Assembly (NCBI GenBank): GCA_963942565.1 | Contig: OZ012700.1 | Location: 24,504,218 to 24,568,217, forward strand | Source of the DNA: Maea johnstoni | Taxonomy: Eukaryota > Annelida > Polychaeta > Spionida > Magelonidae | Direction of reading: 5' to 3' | DNA: 64,000 bases | Shown here: positions 1-11,265 of the stretch, in pieces | Layout: each line of letters begins with the position of its first letter | Numbering within the stretch: position 1 is the first letter of the stretch | Made by a program: the position numbers and the translations under genes | The notes under the pieces: model-generated | What the model was told of the DNA's origin: nothing | Seen by the model: only the letters and a program-made list of their open reading frames with translations | The model's database searches: none

Positions 1-165
1 GGTGCAAAAACTGAATAGTGACCGGAACCCTGGTAAATGGGTACTCATTTGAGAGTACTCAGAACTATCCAATGAATACCAACGTGAGAGGGTTTAGATG
101 ATATTCAAATATCTTTGCACCCTTGTGCTTTGGGCAAAAGTAGCCTCAGCATTGGAAGGGGTAAT
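1..165 (-). mobile_element. R1 piggyBac-like MITE, cut by window start
   Basis: This is the first of about 26 copies of the commonest repeat here (R1). The intact form is about 205 bp, begins CCCTTCCAATGCTGAGGC, ends AGCAGCATAAGGG and sits between TTAA tetranucleotides. Its middle folds on itself: AACCCTGTCATGTTGGTA pairs with the later GTACCCATGTGCCAGGGTT. TTAA duplication with CCCT...AGGG ends is the habit of piggyBac-type elements; no copy has a coding region, so all are non-autonomous. This copy is in reverse orientation and lacks its first bases. Confidence 0.8.
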
Positions 166-174
166 GTATATAAT

Positions 175-345
175 TTTCCATTCTCTTTTTCCATTGTTCT
201 TTTAGTGGCTTCTGTATTGATATCATGATATCGGGCAAATATTTATGATAATTATATTTCCTCTTTTTCCATTGTTATTTTAGTGGCTTCTATGTTGATA
301 TGGGCTGATATTTATAATAATTTTACGTTCTCTTTTTCCATTGTC
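175..345 (+). repeat. Decayed copies of the SLC20 last-exon acceptor
   Basis: The stretch CTCTTTTTCCATTGTTCTT with TAGTGGCTTCTGTATTGA, which forms the polypyrimidine tract, acceptor and first codons of the real exon at 787-825, also occurs at 183, at 261 and, truncated, at 330. The copies lie 78 and 69 bp apart. They keep the acceptor and the first four codons and then diverge, so they read as tandem duplicates of the intron-exon junction that have lost function. Confidence 0.8.
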
Positions 346-786
346 TTACGAGCTTTTTTTGGAAAAAAAATCCTGTCAGACTCCAAAAAAAAAGAAAAAA
401 AAGTCACCTGGTTTCTTACGGACGAAAGTGGTTTTGAAATTTTCTGTCAGACTCCAAAAAAAAAAAAGTGCAAGTTTAAAGAATATTCTTTGTAAGGGTG
501 ATTCAATCAACTACAGGAAGCTATCATTGCTGTAGTAGAGCCTCTGACTTGAGGAGGCATACCTCCCACCCTTCATGTTACAGGGATTAATTGATTGATT
601 GATTTTATTTAGTTGAGAATAGGCTGGTAGAAACATATCGCTACCAGTCCTAGTTGGCAGACTCTAAAAAAAAATTTTTAAATAAAAAAAGTCACACTTT
701 TTTTTTTATTCCAAAATGGCTCATTTCCTACCTGAGCTTGTAAGACAAGTAAATAAATTGGAGTGGCCTAATGTTAATTTTATGTT
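346..786. other. Intronic A-rich sequence
   Basis: This is intron of the SLC20-like gene. It holds three A-rich tracts each preceded by CAGACTC (about 376, 448 and 657), which look like related repeat ends, and a short TTGATTGATTGATT run near 589. No exon is seen. Confidence 0.5.
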
Positions 787-809
787 CTCTTTTTCCATTG
801 TTCTTGTAG

Positions 810-1050
810 TGGCTTCTGTATTGAGATCGGCGCCGCAGCGACCGTACTGGTGGCCTCTAACATCGGCATCCCCATCAGCACCACGCATTGTAAGGTCGGC
901 TCCGTCGTATGTGTCGGTCGATTCCGCTCCAGGGAAAACGTAGACTGGAAAGTCTTCCGTAACATCGTGCTCGCCTGGGTCGTCACGGTCCCCGTCGCGG
1001 GCGGTCTCAGCGCCGCCATGATGGCCGGCCTGCAGCACCTGGTCCACTGA
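810..1050 (+). CDS. slc20a: SLC20 (PiT) sodium-phosphate cotransporter, terminal coding exon
   Basis: The frame reads [19 protein letters not shown] followed by [13 protein letters not shown], the C-terminal signature of SLC20 transporters (PiT-1/PiT-2), which carry inorganic phosphate with sodium across the plasma membrane. The acceptor is TTCTTGTAG at 801-809, and the serine codon is split (AG upstream, T here). The conserved segment spans the second family repeat and the last membrane helix ([15 protein letters not shown]), ending LQHLVH and TGA at 1048-1050. This matches where vertebrate family members end, so the C-terminus is complete; all upstream exons lie outside the window. One family position usually W is R here (VCVGRFRSR). 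The exon is much more GC-rich than its surroundings. Confidence 0.93.
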
Positions 1051-1640
1051 GGCATGCTGGGAAATCTAGCCTCAATCTGAGGCTTGTTTTGGCGAGCCCG
1101 ATTCCAACCAGAAACGTCACGACATGTGATCTGGTTCGAACCGAAGTTATAGCGAGCTGGTTCTGGTTAGTCATGTGGTTTGTGACGTTCCTGGTTGGAA
1201 CCAGGCTTGCAAAAACAAGACCCCAGCTCATCACAAGATTGCTCAGATCATGTGGCAACTTTGCATTTATCTTCGGAACGAAAACCACGTAACCAGAATA
1301 TTTGTGAGAAACTTGTGCTGCAGGACAAAAGACACAACTTTCGTTCCCTTTTTTTCGGACTGTGATGAGTGATAAACACATTTGTATTGTTGTCAGATCA
1401 TCTGCGTATGCTTGTGAAAGGAGTGGGAATATTGAGATTTTTTTGTATGAAAGTTGGTTGGCAGCATCCATGTCTCTGTATCATTGATTTAAGCATACAT
1501 GTCATGCTTATGATTCATTTTTTTTTTTATCTGGAAGAGGTACTTTTTGAATCAAATGTGTCCTTATATTGTATAAATCAGATCTATAATTTCATTTTTG
1601 AAAAAAATAAAATAAATTGAAATAACCAAGTATTAAGATT
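1051..1640 (+). other. 3'UTR of the SLC20-like gene with poly(A) signal
   Basis: Two overlapping AATAAA signals lie at 1606-1611 and 1611-1616, about 560 bp after the stop, and no other gene starts before them. The UTR contains the inverted repeat at 1082-1226. The exact cleavage site is inferred. Confidence 0.6.
1082..1226. repeat. Inverted repeat in the SLC20 3'UTR
   Basis: The left arm, starting CTTGTTTTGGCGAGCC, pairs with the right arm, ending GGCTTGCAAAAACAAG. Arms are about 45 nt with a loop of about 50 nt. It may be an old foldback MITE or a 3'UTR hairpin in the mRNA. Confidence 0.7.
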
Positions 1641-1827
1641 ACACACAAAAAGGTGTAGGAATGCACTAATGTCACAATGGCCAATTTTCTAATGTCTCAC
1701 AAAGGGTGGTTTTCATGATACTTAGCAAGATGTTTCTTCTTATCTGATGTCTATATTACAAGATGACTATTTGGATCTTCAAGAAAGGAAATTCACCCCA
1801 CGCGCTCCCTGCCACTGTCGGGTACAC

Positions 1828-2060
1828 CAGGGGCGGGTTTTCTTTGGTTTGGTTTAGCCTCGGGTTCGACGTGGGCCTTGTTCAAAACCATAAACGTTGA
1901 TCAACGTTGATCCAACGTATCCTGTTCAGATCGTCATCGCAAGTAAACGTTGATACCATTCAGATTCCGTTTTCTCACCACGTTGTCATCAACGTTGATG
2001 GTCCTGAACAACGCCCAGTCGAACACGAGGCTAAACCAAACCAAAGAAAACCCGCCCCTG
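1828..2060. mobile_element. Foldback element with CAGGGGCGGG ends
   Basis: The first 60 or so bases, CAGGGGCGGGTTTTCTTTGG onward, reappear as the reverse complement at the end (CCCGCCCCTG). The whole piece could form one hairpin of 233 nt. CAGGG ends are common in hAT elements, but I found no clear 8-bp duplication. Confidence 0.7.
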
Positions 2061-2136
2061 ATTGTGCTGGTATGGTTGCTGTCAGGTGACGACTAGAGTT
2101 ACAGGGTCACTCTCTGCTACCATATAACTTTTTTAA

Positions 2137-2342
2137 ATCCTTCCAATGCTAGGGCTATTTTCATCCAAAGCACAAGCATGCAAAGATCTTTGAGAAACAT
2201 CTAAACCCTATCTTGTTGGTATTCATTTGATAGCTCTCACTGAGTACTCTCAGATGAGTACCCATATGCCAGGGTTTCGTCATTTTCAGAGTTGTTTGCA
2301 TCATTGTGTATTGGCAAAAATAGCCGTCCACCAGCATAAGGG
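2137..2342 (+). mobile_element. R1 MITE
   Basis: Nearly full-length copy with TTAA on the left and TTAG on the right. A 25-bp motif (GGTCACTCTCTGCTACCA core) flanks it directly on both sides at 2105 and 2356. Confidence 0.8.
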
Positions 2343-2399
2343 TTAGAAGTTACTAGGTCACTCTCTGCTACCACGTGATAACCTGTCTTGAGAAGAGAG

Positions 2400-3050
2400 A
2401 TTCTTTTTGTACAATCCCTTGTAAATATCTACTGCCCCACCCCAGGCCAAATTAAGAAGATGCTTCTGAGTTTCCAGCTATCCCCTTTTCACACTATCTG
2501 ATATTTTGAAAAAAAGTTTGAAGATTTTGAAACATTTACGTGCTTGTTTATTTTCATTTTTTTTTTGATAAAATGGAAATTCCTCCTCAAAAGATGAAAC
2601 AAGTTCATTCAGGTTTATGAAAAATGTTTAAGTCCGCAAAAAGGAGGAATTGAAGAATGAAATCAGCCTGGAAATGGAATGAATTTTCGATTTTTGGTTC
2701 AAGGATTGTCTTGATAAACTGAAACCAAAAATAACAGTTCATGAAATCCTTCAAGTTTATGAAAAATTTGAGTTACCAATGATTTTGATAAAGAAAAGGT
2801 CTGGAAACCGGATGTATTTTCCGTATTTGGTCGAGGAGATGTCTTGATACGCAGAGATATAGCGTAGGGTAACTGTGTTCACTCCGATAGCAATGCAAAG
2901 TTGTAAGTATACTAGGTTTTTTATTTGCAAATATTTGGGTATCGAATCAGTTTTTGCAGGATTGTAATGAAGTCATCCTATCTGAATATACATATTGTTT
3001 TCTATTAATAACCACCCCTGTGTGTTTTGTTGATGTTCAGAACGTGGTGG
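2400..3050. other. Intergenic, AT-rich
   Basis: Between the SLC20 3'UTR and the 50-bp satellite. Two loosely similar segments (around 2600-2700 and 2740-2830, sharing GTTTATGAAAAAT and AAGGAT/GAGGAGATGTCTTGATA) suggest an old duplication. No gene is seen. Confidence 0.4.
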
Positions 3051-3057
3051 AACCTCG

Positions 3058-3245
3058 CTGTGTTTTCCAATTCATGCTTTGAGTTCTTGACGAGTGTCGT
3101 CTGGATCTATGATAATTTTGAAAATAACATAGGAGTTCTGCAATAATTGGAAAACTATTTGAAGGAGAGTTGATAGGAAGTTTCTGATCAACTTTTCTCC
3201 ATCAAATTGTTTTTCTAAACGCTTTGTGAGAGAGATATAATCAAA
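3058..3245 (-). mobile_element. Decayed R7-like fragment
   Basis: It contains GTCGTCTGGATCTATGATA, AACTATTTGAAGGAGAGTTG and TCAACTTTTCTCC, the internal words of family R7 (best copies at 40228 and 41155), but no clear ends. Confidence 0.45.
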
Positions 3246-3258
3246 ATGGTCAGTTGGT

Positions 3259-3835
3259 TCGTACCCTTTGAACCATGGGTATTGGGTTGAACTTTGGCAT
3301 TAAATTCCCCTACCCTTTTGAACCATGGGTATGGGGTTTAACTTTGGCATTAAATTCCTCTACCCTTTTGAACCATGGGTATGGGGTTGTACTTTGGCAT
3401 TAAACTCCTCCACCCTTTTGAACCATGGGTATTGGGTTGAACTCAGACATTGAATTCCCCTATTCTTTTGAACCATGGGTATGGGGTTTAACTTTGGCAT
3501 TAAATTCCTCTGACATTTTGAACCATGGGTATAGGGTTGAACTTTGGCATTAAATTCCTCCACCCTTTTGAACCATGGGTATGGGTTGAACTTTGGCATT
3601 GAATTCCTCTGACATTTTGAATCATGGGTATGAGTTGAACTTAGGCATTGAATTCCTCTATCCTTTTGAACCATGGGTATTGGGTTGAACTTTGGCATTA
3701 AATTCCTCCACCCTTTTAAACCATGGGTATTGGGTTGAACTTTGGCATTAAATTCCTCCACCCTTTTAAACCATGGGTATTGGGTTGAACTTTGGCATTA
3801 AATTCCTCCACCCTTTTGAACCATGGGTGTATCAC
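3259..3835. repeat. 50-bp minisatellite, about 12 copies
   Basis: The word AACCATGGGTAT recurs at 3271, 3321, 3371, 3421, 3471, 3521, 3571 and on to 3819, every 50 bp (one or two units are 49). The unit reads ACCCTTTTGAACCATGGGTA, then GGGTTGAACTTTGGCATTAA, then ATTCCTC. An open frame across it on the - strand is an artefact of the period. Confidence 0.95.
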
Positions 3836-3889
3836 AGGCAAGGGTTTAAAAAAAAGGATCCAGATGACAATTTCAAGAGGATCTTTTAA

Positions 3890-4095
3890 CCCTTCCAATG
3901 CTAAGGCTACTTATGTCCAGTGCACAACAACACAAATATCTTTGAAAAACATCTAAACCCTGTCATGTTGGTACTCATTGGAAAGCTCTTGCTGAGTACT
4001 CTCAGATGAGTACCCATTTGCCAGGGTTTCAGTGATTTTTCAGGATTTTTGCATTATTTTGTATTGGCCACGTTTGCCACCCAGCAGCGTAAGGG
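3890..4095 (+). mobile_element. R1 MITE, full length
   Basis: Perfect TTAA on both sides (3886-3889 and 4096-4099). Ends CCCTTCCAATGC and GCGTAAGGG. A good reference copy. Confidence 0.88.
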
Positions 4096-4099
4096 TTAA

Positions 4100-4530
4100 G
4101 CATTCATGGGTAAACATAGGCACCCTCTTTGTTCATATAATCGTGTCTTCCTGGGGTGGGTGGGGTATTGTTCGACCTATGCCCATAGGCCATTCGTGAT
4201 TTGTGTTCCATCTTGTTATATTTAGTCTGAATCTATGATACCTGTAAAAAATGATTTGGGAATATTCAATAATGTGTGTGCATACTACATACTGACAGGG
4301 TTTGGGATGGTTTTACACTAGTACTAAATAATTACTCTGATCGATTGGATCTACCATCCAGATATTTTGGAAATACTATGATATCGATGTGAGGTCATTG
4401 GAAAATTACCAATGAACAAGTAGATGATTTCTCTTCTAAATCACATAATTTTTTTCTATATATTTAAGTATATGATGATTTTGAGCACAATAAGTTCTAA
4501 TCAAGCAGTACCTTGCAAATACAAACGAAC
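4100..4530. other. Intergenic, nothing recognised
   Basis: AT-rich sequence without a coherent reading frame or clear repeat. Confidence 0.4.
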
Positions 4531-4533
4531 AAA

Positions 4534-4720
4534 TTAACCCTTCAATATCTGAAGTATTTCCATAAAGGCCTGACAATTTTGGTGATCTTTCCATAAAAGA
4601 GCATGGTTGAGGATATTTTGGAGGAGAAATGTTAGTCATAAAAAAAAACTCTCTTTCGAATACTTTGCAAAATTATACATTATTCCAAATTTATTTACCT
4701 GACTAAACTTTTCAATGTTT
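4534..4720 (+). mobile_element. Decayed R7-like fragment
   Basis: Shares GGCCTGACAATTTTGGTGA and TTTTGGAGGAGAAATGTTAG with the R7 copies at 24.1 and 40.2 kb. The 3' end is lost. Confidence 0.5.
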
Positions 4721-4943
4721 AGCTCCAGGCATAATTAGAATCAAGAGAGCAGAGATTGAATTGCATTTGAATATTTGTTCATAATGATGCTTCATTCAGG
4801 GGGGAAAATCTGTGTTAGGATACCTTTGATGATAAGTGCGAACATGGAGCTTGTCAAAAGAAGAGCTATTTCTTGTTGTCTCGGGTCACTGGACAATTAC
4901 TGTGCTGACCGCCTGTGCAAAATTTCGGGCCAGGACTTAGTTA

Positions 4944-5193
4944 CAGTACAGACATTTAATTTCCGCACCAGTCGCCGAGGCATCTGCCAGTGCCTGGTTG
5001 TGCAATCACCCATGGATAACATATCAGAAGAGATAAGCCAAGCACATCAATGTAGCTTGCGAATCAAAGTTAGGTTCAGTTGTGCGGTCATCGGTCCATC
5101 CGTGCCCAGGAACTGAGTGCCAATCAAGCATGCGGTTGTGTATTATGCCTGGGCTGCCCTCATATTTGGTGCAGGAATTAAATGTTGGCACTG
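4944..5193. mobile_element. R8 mariner-like MITE
   Basis: The ends are inverted: CAGTACAGACATTTAATT on the left and AATTAAATGTTGGCACTG on the right, each next to TA (4942-4943, 5194-5195). TA duplication with short inverted ends points to the Tc1/mariner group. A relative lies at 28395-28633. Confidence 0.75.
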
Positions 5194-5586
5194 TAGATAT
5201 TTGGAGTTGAGTTCTGGATATGCGTATTTCATACGGCTTTATATATATTGCTAGACTAATAATAATAATGAAAGAGTGTGGTTGAATCCGCTGCTATAAA
5301 TATTGCTTGGATACGAATGCAAGGTATGCATGTGTTGATTTAAATAGTTGTATCTATATATCTTGTAAAGAGTACGACAACAAAAGCTTGTAATAATTTC
5401 GCTTCTGGCTGCAAAATTTGGCTCTCCTAGAATTGTATAGAATGGAATGAAATTATGATTATAATACTTTTTTTCTGCACCTAAAGGCCAAATCGTGAAT
5501 ACCCTGCAATTATTATGTGGAACTGCAGTGCCCAACAATTCCATAATTAAACCCTTAAATTATTGAGAACTTGATATCAAGTGTGA

Positions 5587-6176
<590 letters not shown>

Positions 6177-6350
6177 AGGGTCTGACACTAAGATTTCAGG
6201 CTAGGGGCTTGAACAAGCCTTTTGATTAAAAAAAGCGGTCAAAAACAGGATTTCAGGTTATTATACATGCTATTTTGGGCCCCAAGCCTGAAAAATCTAG
6301 GGGCCAACAGCAAAATCTAGGGGCATATGCCCCTGGGAAAGTCGAACCCT
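6177..6350. mobile_element. R6-like element (CAGGG...CCCTG)
   Basis: It starts CAGGGTCTGACACTAAG and ends AGTCGAACCCTG, close to the R6 ends (CAGGGCTTGACATTAA and TTAATGTCGAGCCCTG). The flanks GCTTG and ACTTT are only a partial match to a 5-bp target duplication. Confidence 0.55.
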
Positions 6351-6770
6351 GACTTTACAATGGGTGGTATGGTAATTGGTCTGGGCGACCAATCCATGTT
6401 TACTTCATCTAAGGTGGAAAGGGAGATTCTTATACCTTTTTCCTGGGAGAGCCTAGTAGTGCAGCTTGTGGCTTGTCCGTACTGTAGATAGGAGAGAGCT
6501 TACTTGTTTATAACCATGGGTCATTGTTTTGTTTTAGGTCGCTACAACTTGAAAGAGTTTTTTTGTAAAAAAATATTTCTATGAAATGTCCGATTGCATT
6601 TAACATTTAACACGAGGATAGCTATCCTTAGAAATTAACCCATGTACATCCCAAGTACGTACTATGTCTCACACCAGTGGTTGTCTCGTCTGAATAGAGG
6701 AATATTTAAGAAATATTTTAAGAGGATTTGTTTAATCCAAGACCAACAGGAAAAATCAAACTTCTCTTAA

Positions 6771-6977
6771 TCCTTCTAAAGCTAAGGCTACTTTCGTCCA
6801 AAGCACAAAGATGCGAAGATTTGATGATTTAGATGAAAACCATCGCTGTCATGTTGGTACTCATTAGATAGCTCTCACTGAGTACTCTCAGATGAGTACC
6901 CATGTGCCAGGGTTTGTCATTTTTCAAATTTTTGCATCATTTTATGTTGGCTGAATTAGCCACCAGCAGCATATGGG
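6771..6977 (+). mobile_element. R1 MITE
   Basis: TTAA at 6767-6770; the right end is worn (ATATGGGCTAAA). An extra GATGATTTAGATGAAAA replaces part of the usual left arm. Confidence 0.8.
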
Positions 6978-7170
6978 CTAAAATTCACACAGATGAAAGT
7001 GAAACATTCTACTCGCATACATGTTATTAAAGACCACCTGTATGCATAGGCCACATGTGAATCGTTCTATTTGTTGTCTTTTTAAGCAGGTTTTACTGTA
7101 TTTAATTAACAAGCAACTTGAGGAATCCTTATAAAAATAGATAGGAATCCATCTATTTCCTATGTGAAAT

Positions 7171-7483
7171 CAGTGTCTTAGCCAGGATTTAGAAACTGGG
7201 TGCCTAAAATTGGCAGTAGTAAAATTTTTGGGCATCCAAATTTTTAAGGGGATCACAATATTCTCATATTTCAACCATAAACATGTATAAATTCATCAAA
7301 ATAAGGCATGATATCATTAAACAATGTCATGGGAATTATAAGGAGATGAAAAATTTCAATTATAAGCTTGAGATTGAGATTTTTAGAAATTCCACACAAA
7401 TTGTTTTGGGTGTCCTGAGGGGTTATTTTTAAGGGTTTGGGTGTCCAAAAAGGCACCCAGACGCCCTGCTGGCTCAGACAGTG
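7171..7483 (+). mobile_element. R2 hAT-like element, full length
   Basis: 313 bp, from CAGTGTCTTAGCCAGGATTT to GGCTCAGACAGTG, with a perfect 8-bp target duplication TGTGAAAT at 7163-7170 and 7484-7491. Inverted ends and an 8-bp duplication fit the hAT superfamily. There is no transposase, so it is non-autonomous. The same length and layout recur at 52396-52708. Confidence 0.9.
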
Positions 7484-7491
7484 TGTGAAAT

Positions 7492-7861
7492 GAAACCAGT
7501 CATGTCAACGCCAAATATGATGCTATGAATAATTGTTAACATTTTGTTGGGATTTCCATTTTAACTATTGTGATAGATGACAAATCCTGGTCTTTACATA
7601 CTACTCAAGTATCCCCTTCAACAAGCTTAGAACCTAGCAAATCTAGGATAGTCAATTGTTCAGGGTTTTTGCATTTATCAGTTGCTTTTGTGTACCTCAA
7701 ACTGGTGATAACACGGTTGTTGATTTTTAACAGGCGAAATCTTTGTACTTGTTCATTGTTTTGTACTTTCCTTTGTTATGATCTGTTGAGTTTGATAATA
7801 CTAGGTATTATCCAGCTTCTTCATGGCGGGAGATCTCTATTTGTACACTGCTTGCACATAA
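7492..7861. other. Intergenic, nothing recognised
   Basis: AT-rich. An open + frame runs into the following R1 copy but has no recognisable domain and is not supported as a gene. Confidence 0.4.
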
Positions 7862-8070
7862 CCCTTCTGTCAGATGCTGAGGTTACTTTCCTCCAATGCA
7901 CAAAAAAGGAAAAAATTGTGAAAATCATCTTAACCCTGTCATGTTGGTATTCATTGGAAAGCTCTTGCCGAGCACTATCATATGAGTACCCGTTTGCCAG
8001 GGTTTCAAACATTTTTCATGATTTTCCCATCATTTGGTATTGGCCAAATTAGCCACCAGCAGCATAAGGG
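7862..8070 (+). mobile_element. R1 MITE, first of a tandem pair
   Basis: Ends directly at the ATAA shared with the next copy. Two R1 copies in the same direction around one target tetranucleotide. Confidence 0.85.
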
Positions 8071-8074
8071 ATAA

Positions 8075-8275
8075 CCCTTTCAATGCGCAGGCTATTTTCG
8101 TCCAACGCACACGCAAAGATTTTTGAAAACCATCGAAACCCTGTCATGTTGGTATTCATTAGACAGCTCTCACTGAGCACTTTCAGATGAGTACCCATAT
8201 GCCAGGGTTTCAGTCATTTTTCAGGTTTTTAGCATCATCTTGTACTAGCAAAATTAGCCAGCAGCAGCATGAGGG
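8075..8275 (+). mobile_element. R1 MITE, second of a tandem pair
   Basis: Starts CCCTTTCAATGCGCAGGC and ends GCATGAGGG followed by TTAA at 8276-8279. Confidence 0.87.
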
Positions 8276-8279
8276 TTAA

Positions 8280-9860
8280 GGTGACCCCAGGGTGAGAAAC
8301 CAATATATCTTTAGTACCATATTAGTTCTCCAGGCGGCACTTCAATCAAGCCTGCCACCTGGTGGATGCTTTCAGTACTTAGCAACCCCTAGTGAGCAAT
8401 AAGAGAAGCAATAAAGTTGACAAGCTACAGTGGCAAAATGGTAATGCTTTTACCCACCTATCTATCAATTGAAGACCAGCAGTTGTGGAACCAGTCAGTC
8501 ATTTGTCTATTTGAAATGTAAAAGGGCAAAAATGAAAATAAAAATATACAAAACTTGCAATTATTGTTTGCGTTTATGTTCATTATCTACGAGCCTAGTT
8601 AGTATTAACTTCTCATTCGCACTTTTGGAGTGAACTGGTATGGAAATAGAAATACAGGCGAAACTTGATAGATACTTGAGCTCACAGTGGACTGAATGAA
8701 ATATTCTTGGGACAAAGGGCGTGAGCACATAAAAAACAGACAAATTAACACATTTGTATCACTATTTCATATTTACAACCTAATACATATAATTAAAAAA
8801 TTATGGCACAGAACAAAGTAAACATTTCGCAGAATTATTTGTGGATAGATTATGTTTTATAAAAAAAAACTTCAGAATTATCTGTGGATAGATTAGGTTT
8901 TATAAAAATTTATCTATACAAAAAACTTCATTTATACCTGGCCAGGATATTTGTGGATAGATTGTTTTATAAAAATTCATCTATACAGAAAACTTTATTT
9001 TTCCAACCTGATATTTTCCCTGGATGAAAAGAATTCTTTCATATGACCTTTCAACATAATAGGATAGTGCCAGCACCTATCCCATGCAAAACAGGGCATA
9101 CTTGACAAATACTTCTTTTCTAGTTCTTGATTTTTTCCATTAAATTCGGAATTCCTTAATCTTTTTCATCACTTTTTCAGTCATAGGCCTACAGAGGCTA
9201 AATTATGACAAGCTATTTCGTTGCAAAATATAAGAAATCCCAGTTGGTCAATAAAAAACAATTGTAATGGGAGGTATTTCAAATGAAACCTTGTTCCTGA
9301 AAACCCTAGTATAGGTTTTTTCATGACTTGAAACTGTGATTCGGTTACAGAGATATAGCACTCACCACTCACAAACTCAAGTGGCTCGAGCCCTGGGGCA
9401 AACTCGCCGAGCTGAAATGTTTAAATCGTGAGCTTGTCTATGTTGGGAACACAAACGTAACACAGAGCACCTAGCACACATTATTAACATACATAACTGC
9501 TTATCGCTGTCATGTCTTCTTTACAATCTCCAATGTATGTATACATTCAAGCGGTGTTGAGTGTTATACTGACCTTTGTACCTCGTCAGTACGTTTTAAA
9601 ATTAAATAAACATGGCAATATTAATAAATCTCAGCCAATAAATATTCATTTCTTTATAGCTAGGCTAGAAAACAATTATTTTTTTGGAAAATCAGAACGT
9701 CCGTGAGCTCATGAGTCAAATGGGTGGTGAGCTCATGAGTTGATCTCCCTCCGTGAGTGCAGCTCTATTTACTACCATTGCTCACTAGGAGTAGGGAATA
9801 TCTTGCTGCATTTTATGTACTCCTACTGCTTATTAGGAGTAGTAGTTAGGAGCTTACAGT
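8280..9860. other. Intergenic; small direct repeats
   Basis: Three worn units (about 60 bp) sharing TGTGGATAGATT and TTTATAAAAA lie at 8837-8995. A short hairpin of TACTCCTACTGC with its complement sits at 9820-9846. No gene was recognised. Confidence 0.5.
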
Positions 9861-9865
9861 ATTTA

Positions 9866-10464
9866 CCCTTCAAATGCCCTTAAGGCTACTTTTGTCTACA
9901 AAGCACCAGGATGGAAAGATTTTTGAAAACCTTGTAAACCCTGTTATGTTGGTATTCATTACATAACTCTCACAGAGTACTCTTAGATAAGTAGCCATGT
10001 GCCAGGGCTTCAGTCATCTTTAAGACTTTTTGCACTATTTTGTGTGGGCAAAATTAACCACCAGCAGCAATATTAGGACTGTCATTGACATCCATTTTTT
10101 TTCGATTCGATAATTGACATATTATTTTTCGATTCCGATTATTTCCATTCGATTTTGAAGAACTGCACTAATAGAATATTTTCACATGTTCCACACTTTT
10201 TTTGTGGCTAGGATCCTAAGATTCTCACAATGCAAACACAATGAAGGTTTTCTCAACACTTCTTGATTGAATACTTGAGTTTCTCTTCAAAATTCTTATT
10301 AACGTTGGCTAAAAATGGCAAATGATGGCGTAAAAGGCTAAAAAAATGTGTTTCGATTAATTGACATAATAATTGACATAATATTTTTTTCGATTAATTG
10401 GAAAAATTATTTCGATCGATCGATACTTGTCATATCAATGACGGTCCTTAAAGCAGCATGAGGG
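9866..10464 (+). mobile_element. R1 MITE split by a hAT-like insertion
   Basis: The left part runs 9866-10069 and the right tip (AGCAGCATGAGGG, then TTAA) is at 10452-10464. The insertion at 10070-10451 has duplicated AGCAGCA within the R1 end. Confidence 0.88.
10070..10451. mobile_element. hAT-like MITE (R4) inside R1
   Basis: The ends mirror each other: TTAGGACTGTCATTGACAT on the left and TCAATGACGGTCCTTA on the right. The flanks CAGCAGCA (10062-10069) and AAGCAGCA (10451-10458, overlapping the last base) match at 7 of 8 positions, in line with an 8-bp hAT duplication. The inside is AT-rich with repeated TTTCGATTAATTG words. Confidence 0.8.
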
Positions 10465-10739
10465 TTAAAGTACTCTCGCTCCGACAGCCTGATACGAACC
10501 CACAACCCTTGGGTCAACCAATCCAACATGCTACCACTATGTCACTGCGTCCATGAACATAACTTCCCATGGCGTCATAATTATGGGAGAACAGCCGCTT
10601 AAGTGAGCACCTAAGCGCACAGACTCAAAATAAACCACACACCCTTTTATTCTGAAAAGTGCTAGGGCAAGGCAGCGGACGTAAATATTGAACTTATGAA
10701 CCTCCTCAATCTCCCCCTGCAAACATAAATGTTTCTTTA

Positions 10740-10893
10740 GGCCTAAAAAAAGAAATTGTTTGTTTCCTGTAACGGTCCGAAAAAAATGAGGGTAGGTAGG
10801 TTGTTGATTGGGAATTTGGAGGGCAGAAAAAACTTTAGGGTAGGGATTGTTAGGGTGGGGTTACAGGAAACAAACAATTTTTTTTTTTAGGCC
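10740..10893. mobile_element. R3 palindromic MITE
   Basis: Starts GGCCTAAAAAAAGAAATTG, then TTTGTTTCCTGTAAC, and ends with the reverse complement of the same (GTTACAGGAAACAAACAA, then TTAGGCC). The inverted ends are about 33 bp. It is flanked by TTA on both sides. The 3-bp TTA/TAA-type duplication suggests the PIF/Harbinger superfamily. 154 bp, the shortest copy. Confidence 0.88.
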
Positions 10894-10899
10894 TTACCT

Positions 10900-11265
10900 T
10901 TACATGTGATAGTACAGACTGTATATTAATCGTATCATGTTTGATCTTTATCTAAGATCATATTTTACCAGCAGCTGGACATTTACTGCCCTATCGCTCA
11001 AGCATCAAATCAGATATGGCGTAATAAAAGACAAGAAAGCATGAAGCTTTCAAGCTTGTAGCAGCCATATATTGTTGCTAGATTGGCTTTCAGTGAAATT
11101 TGGCTCAACAGATAATTGCCAATAACCGTCTAGCATTTTTTTCCTAATTGCTACGCACACGTGCGCTTATTCTGAGGAATACGGTATCCCTATAAAACAT
11201 GGCATTCAGGGTTAATAGCCAAGATTTGAACTCACAAGGGTTTGTTTTCAGACAGGACCCTTATA
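10900..11265. other. Intergenic downstream of the CCDC127-like gene
   Basis: No repeat or gene recognised. The 3' end of the CCDC127-like transcript may reach into it. Confidence 0.35.

Noticed and set aside
3360-3761. 133-residue repetitive frame on the - strand
   Set aside because: It reads through a 50-bp minisatellite in three successive frames; no domain, promoter or splice context.
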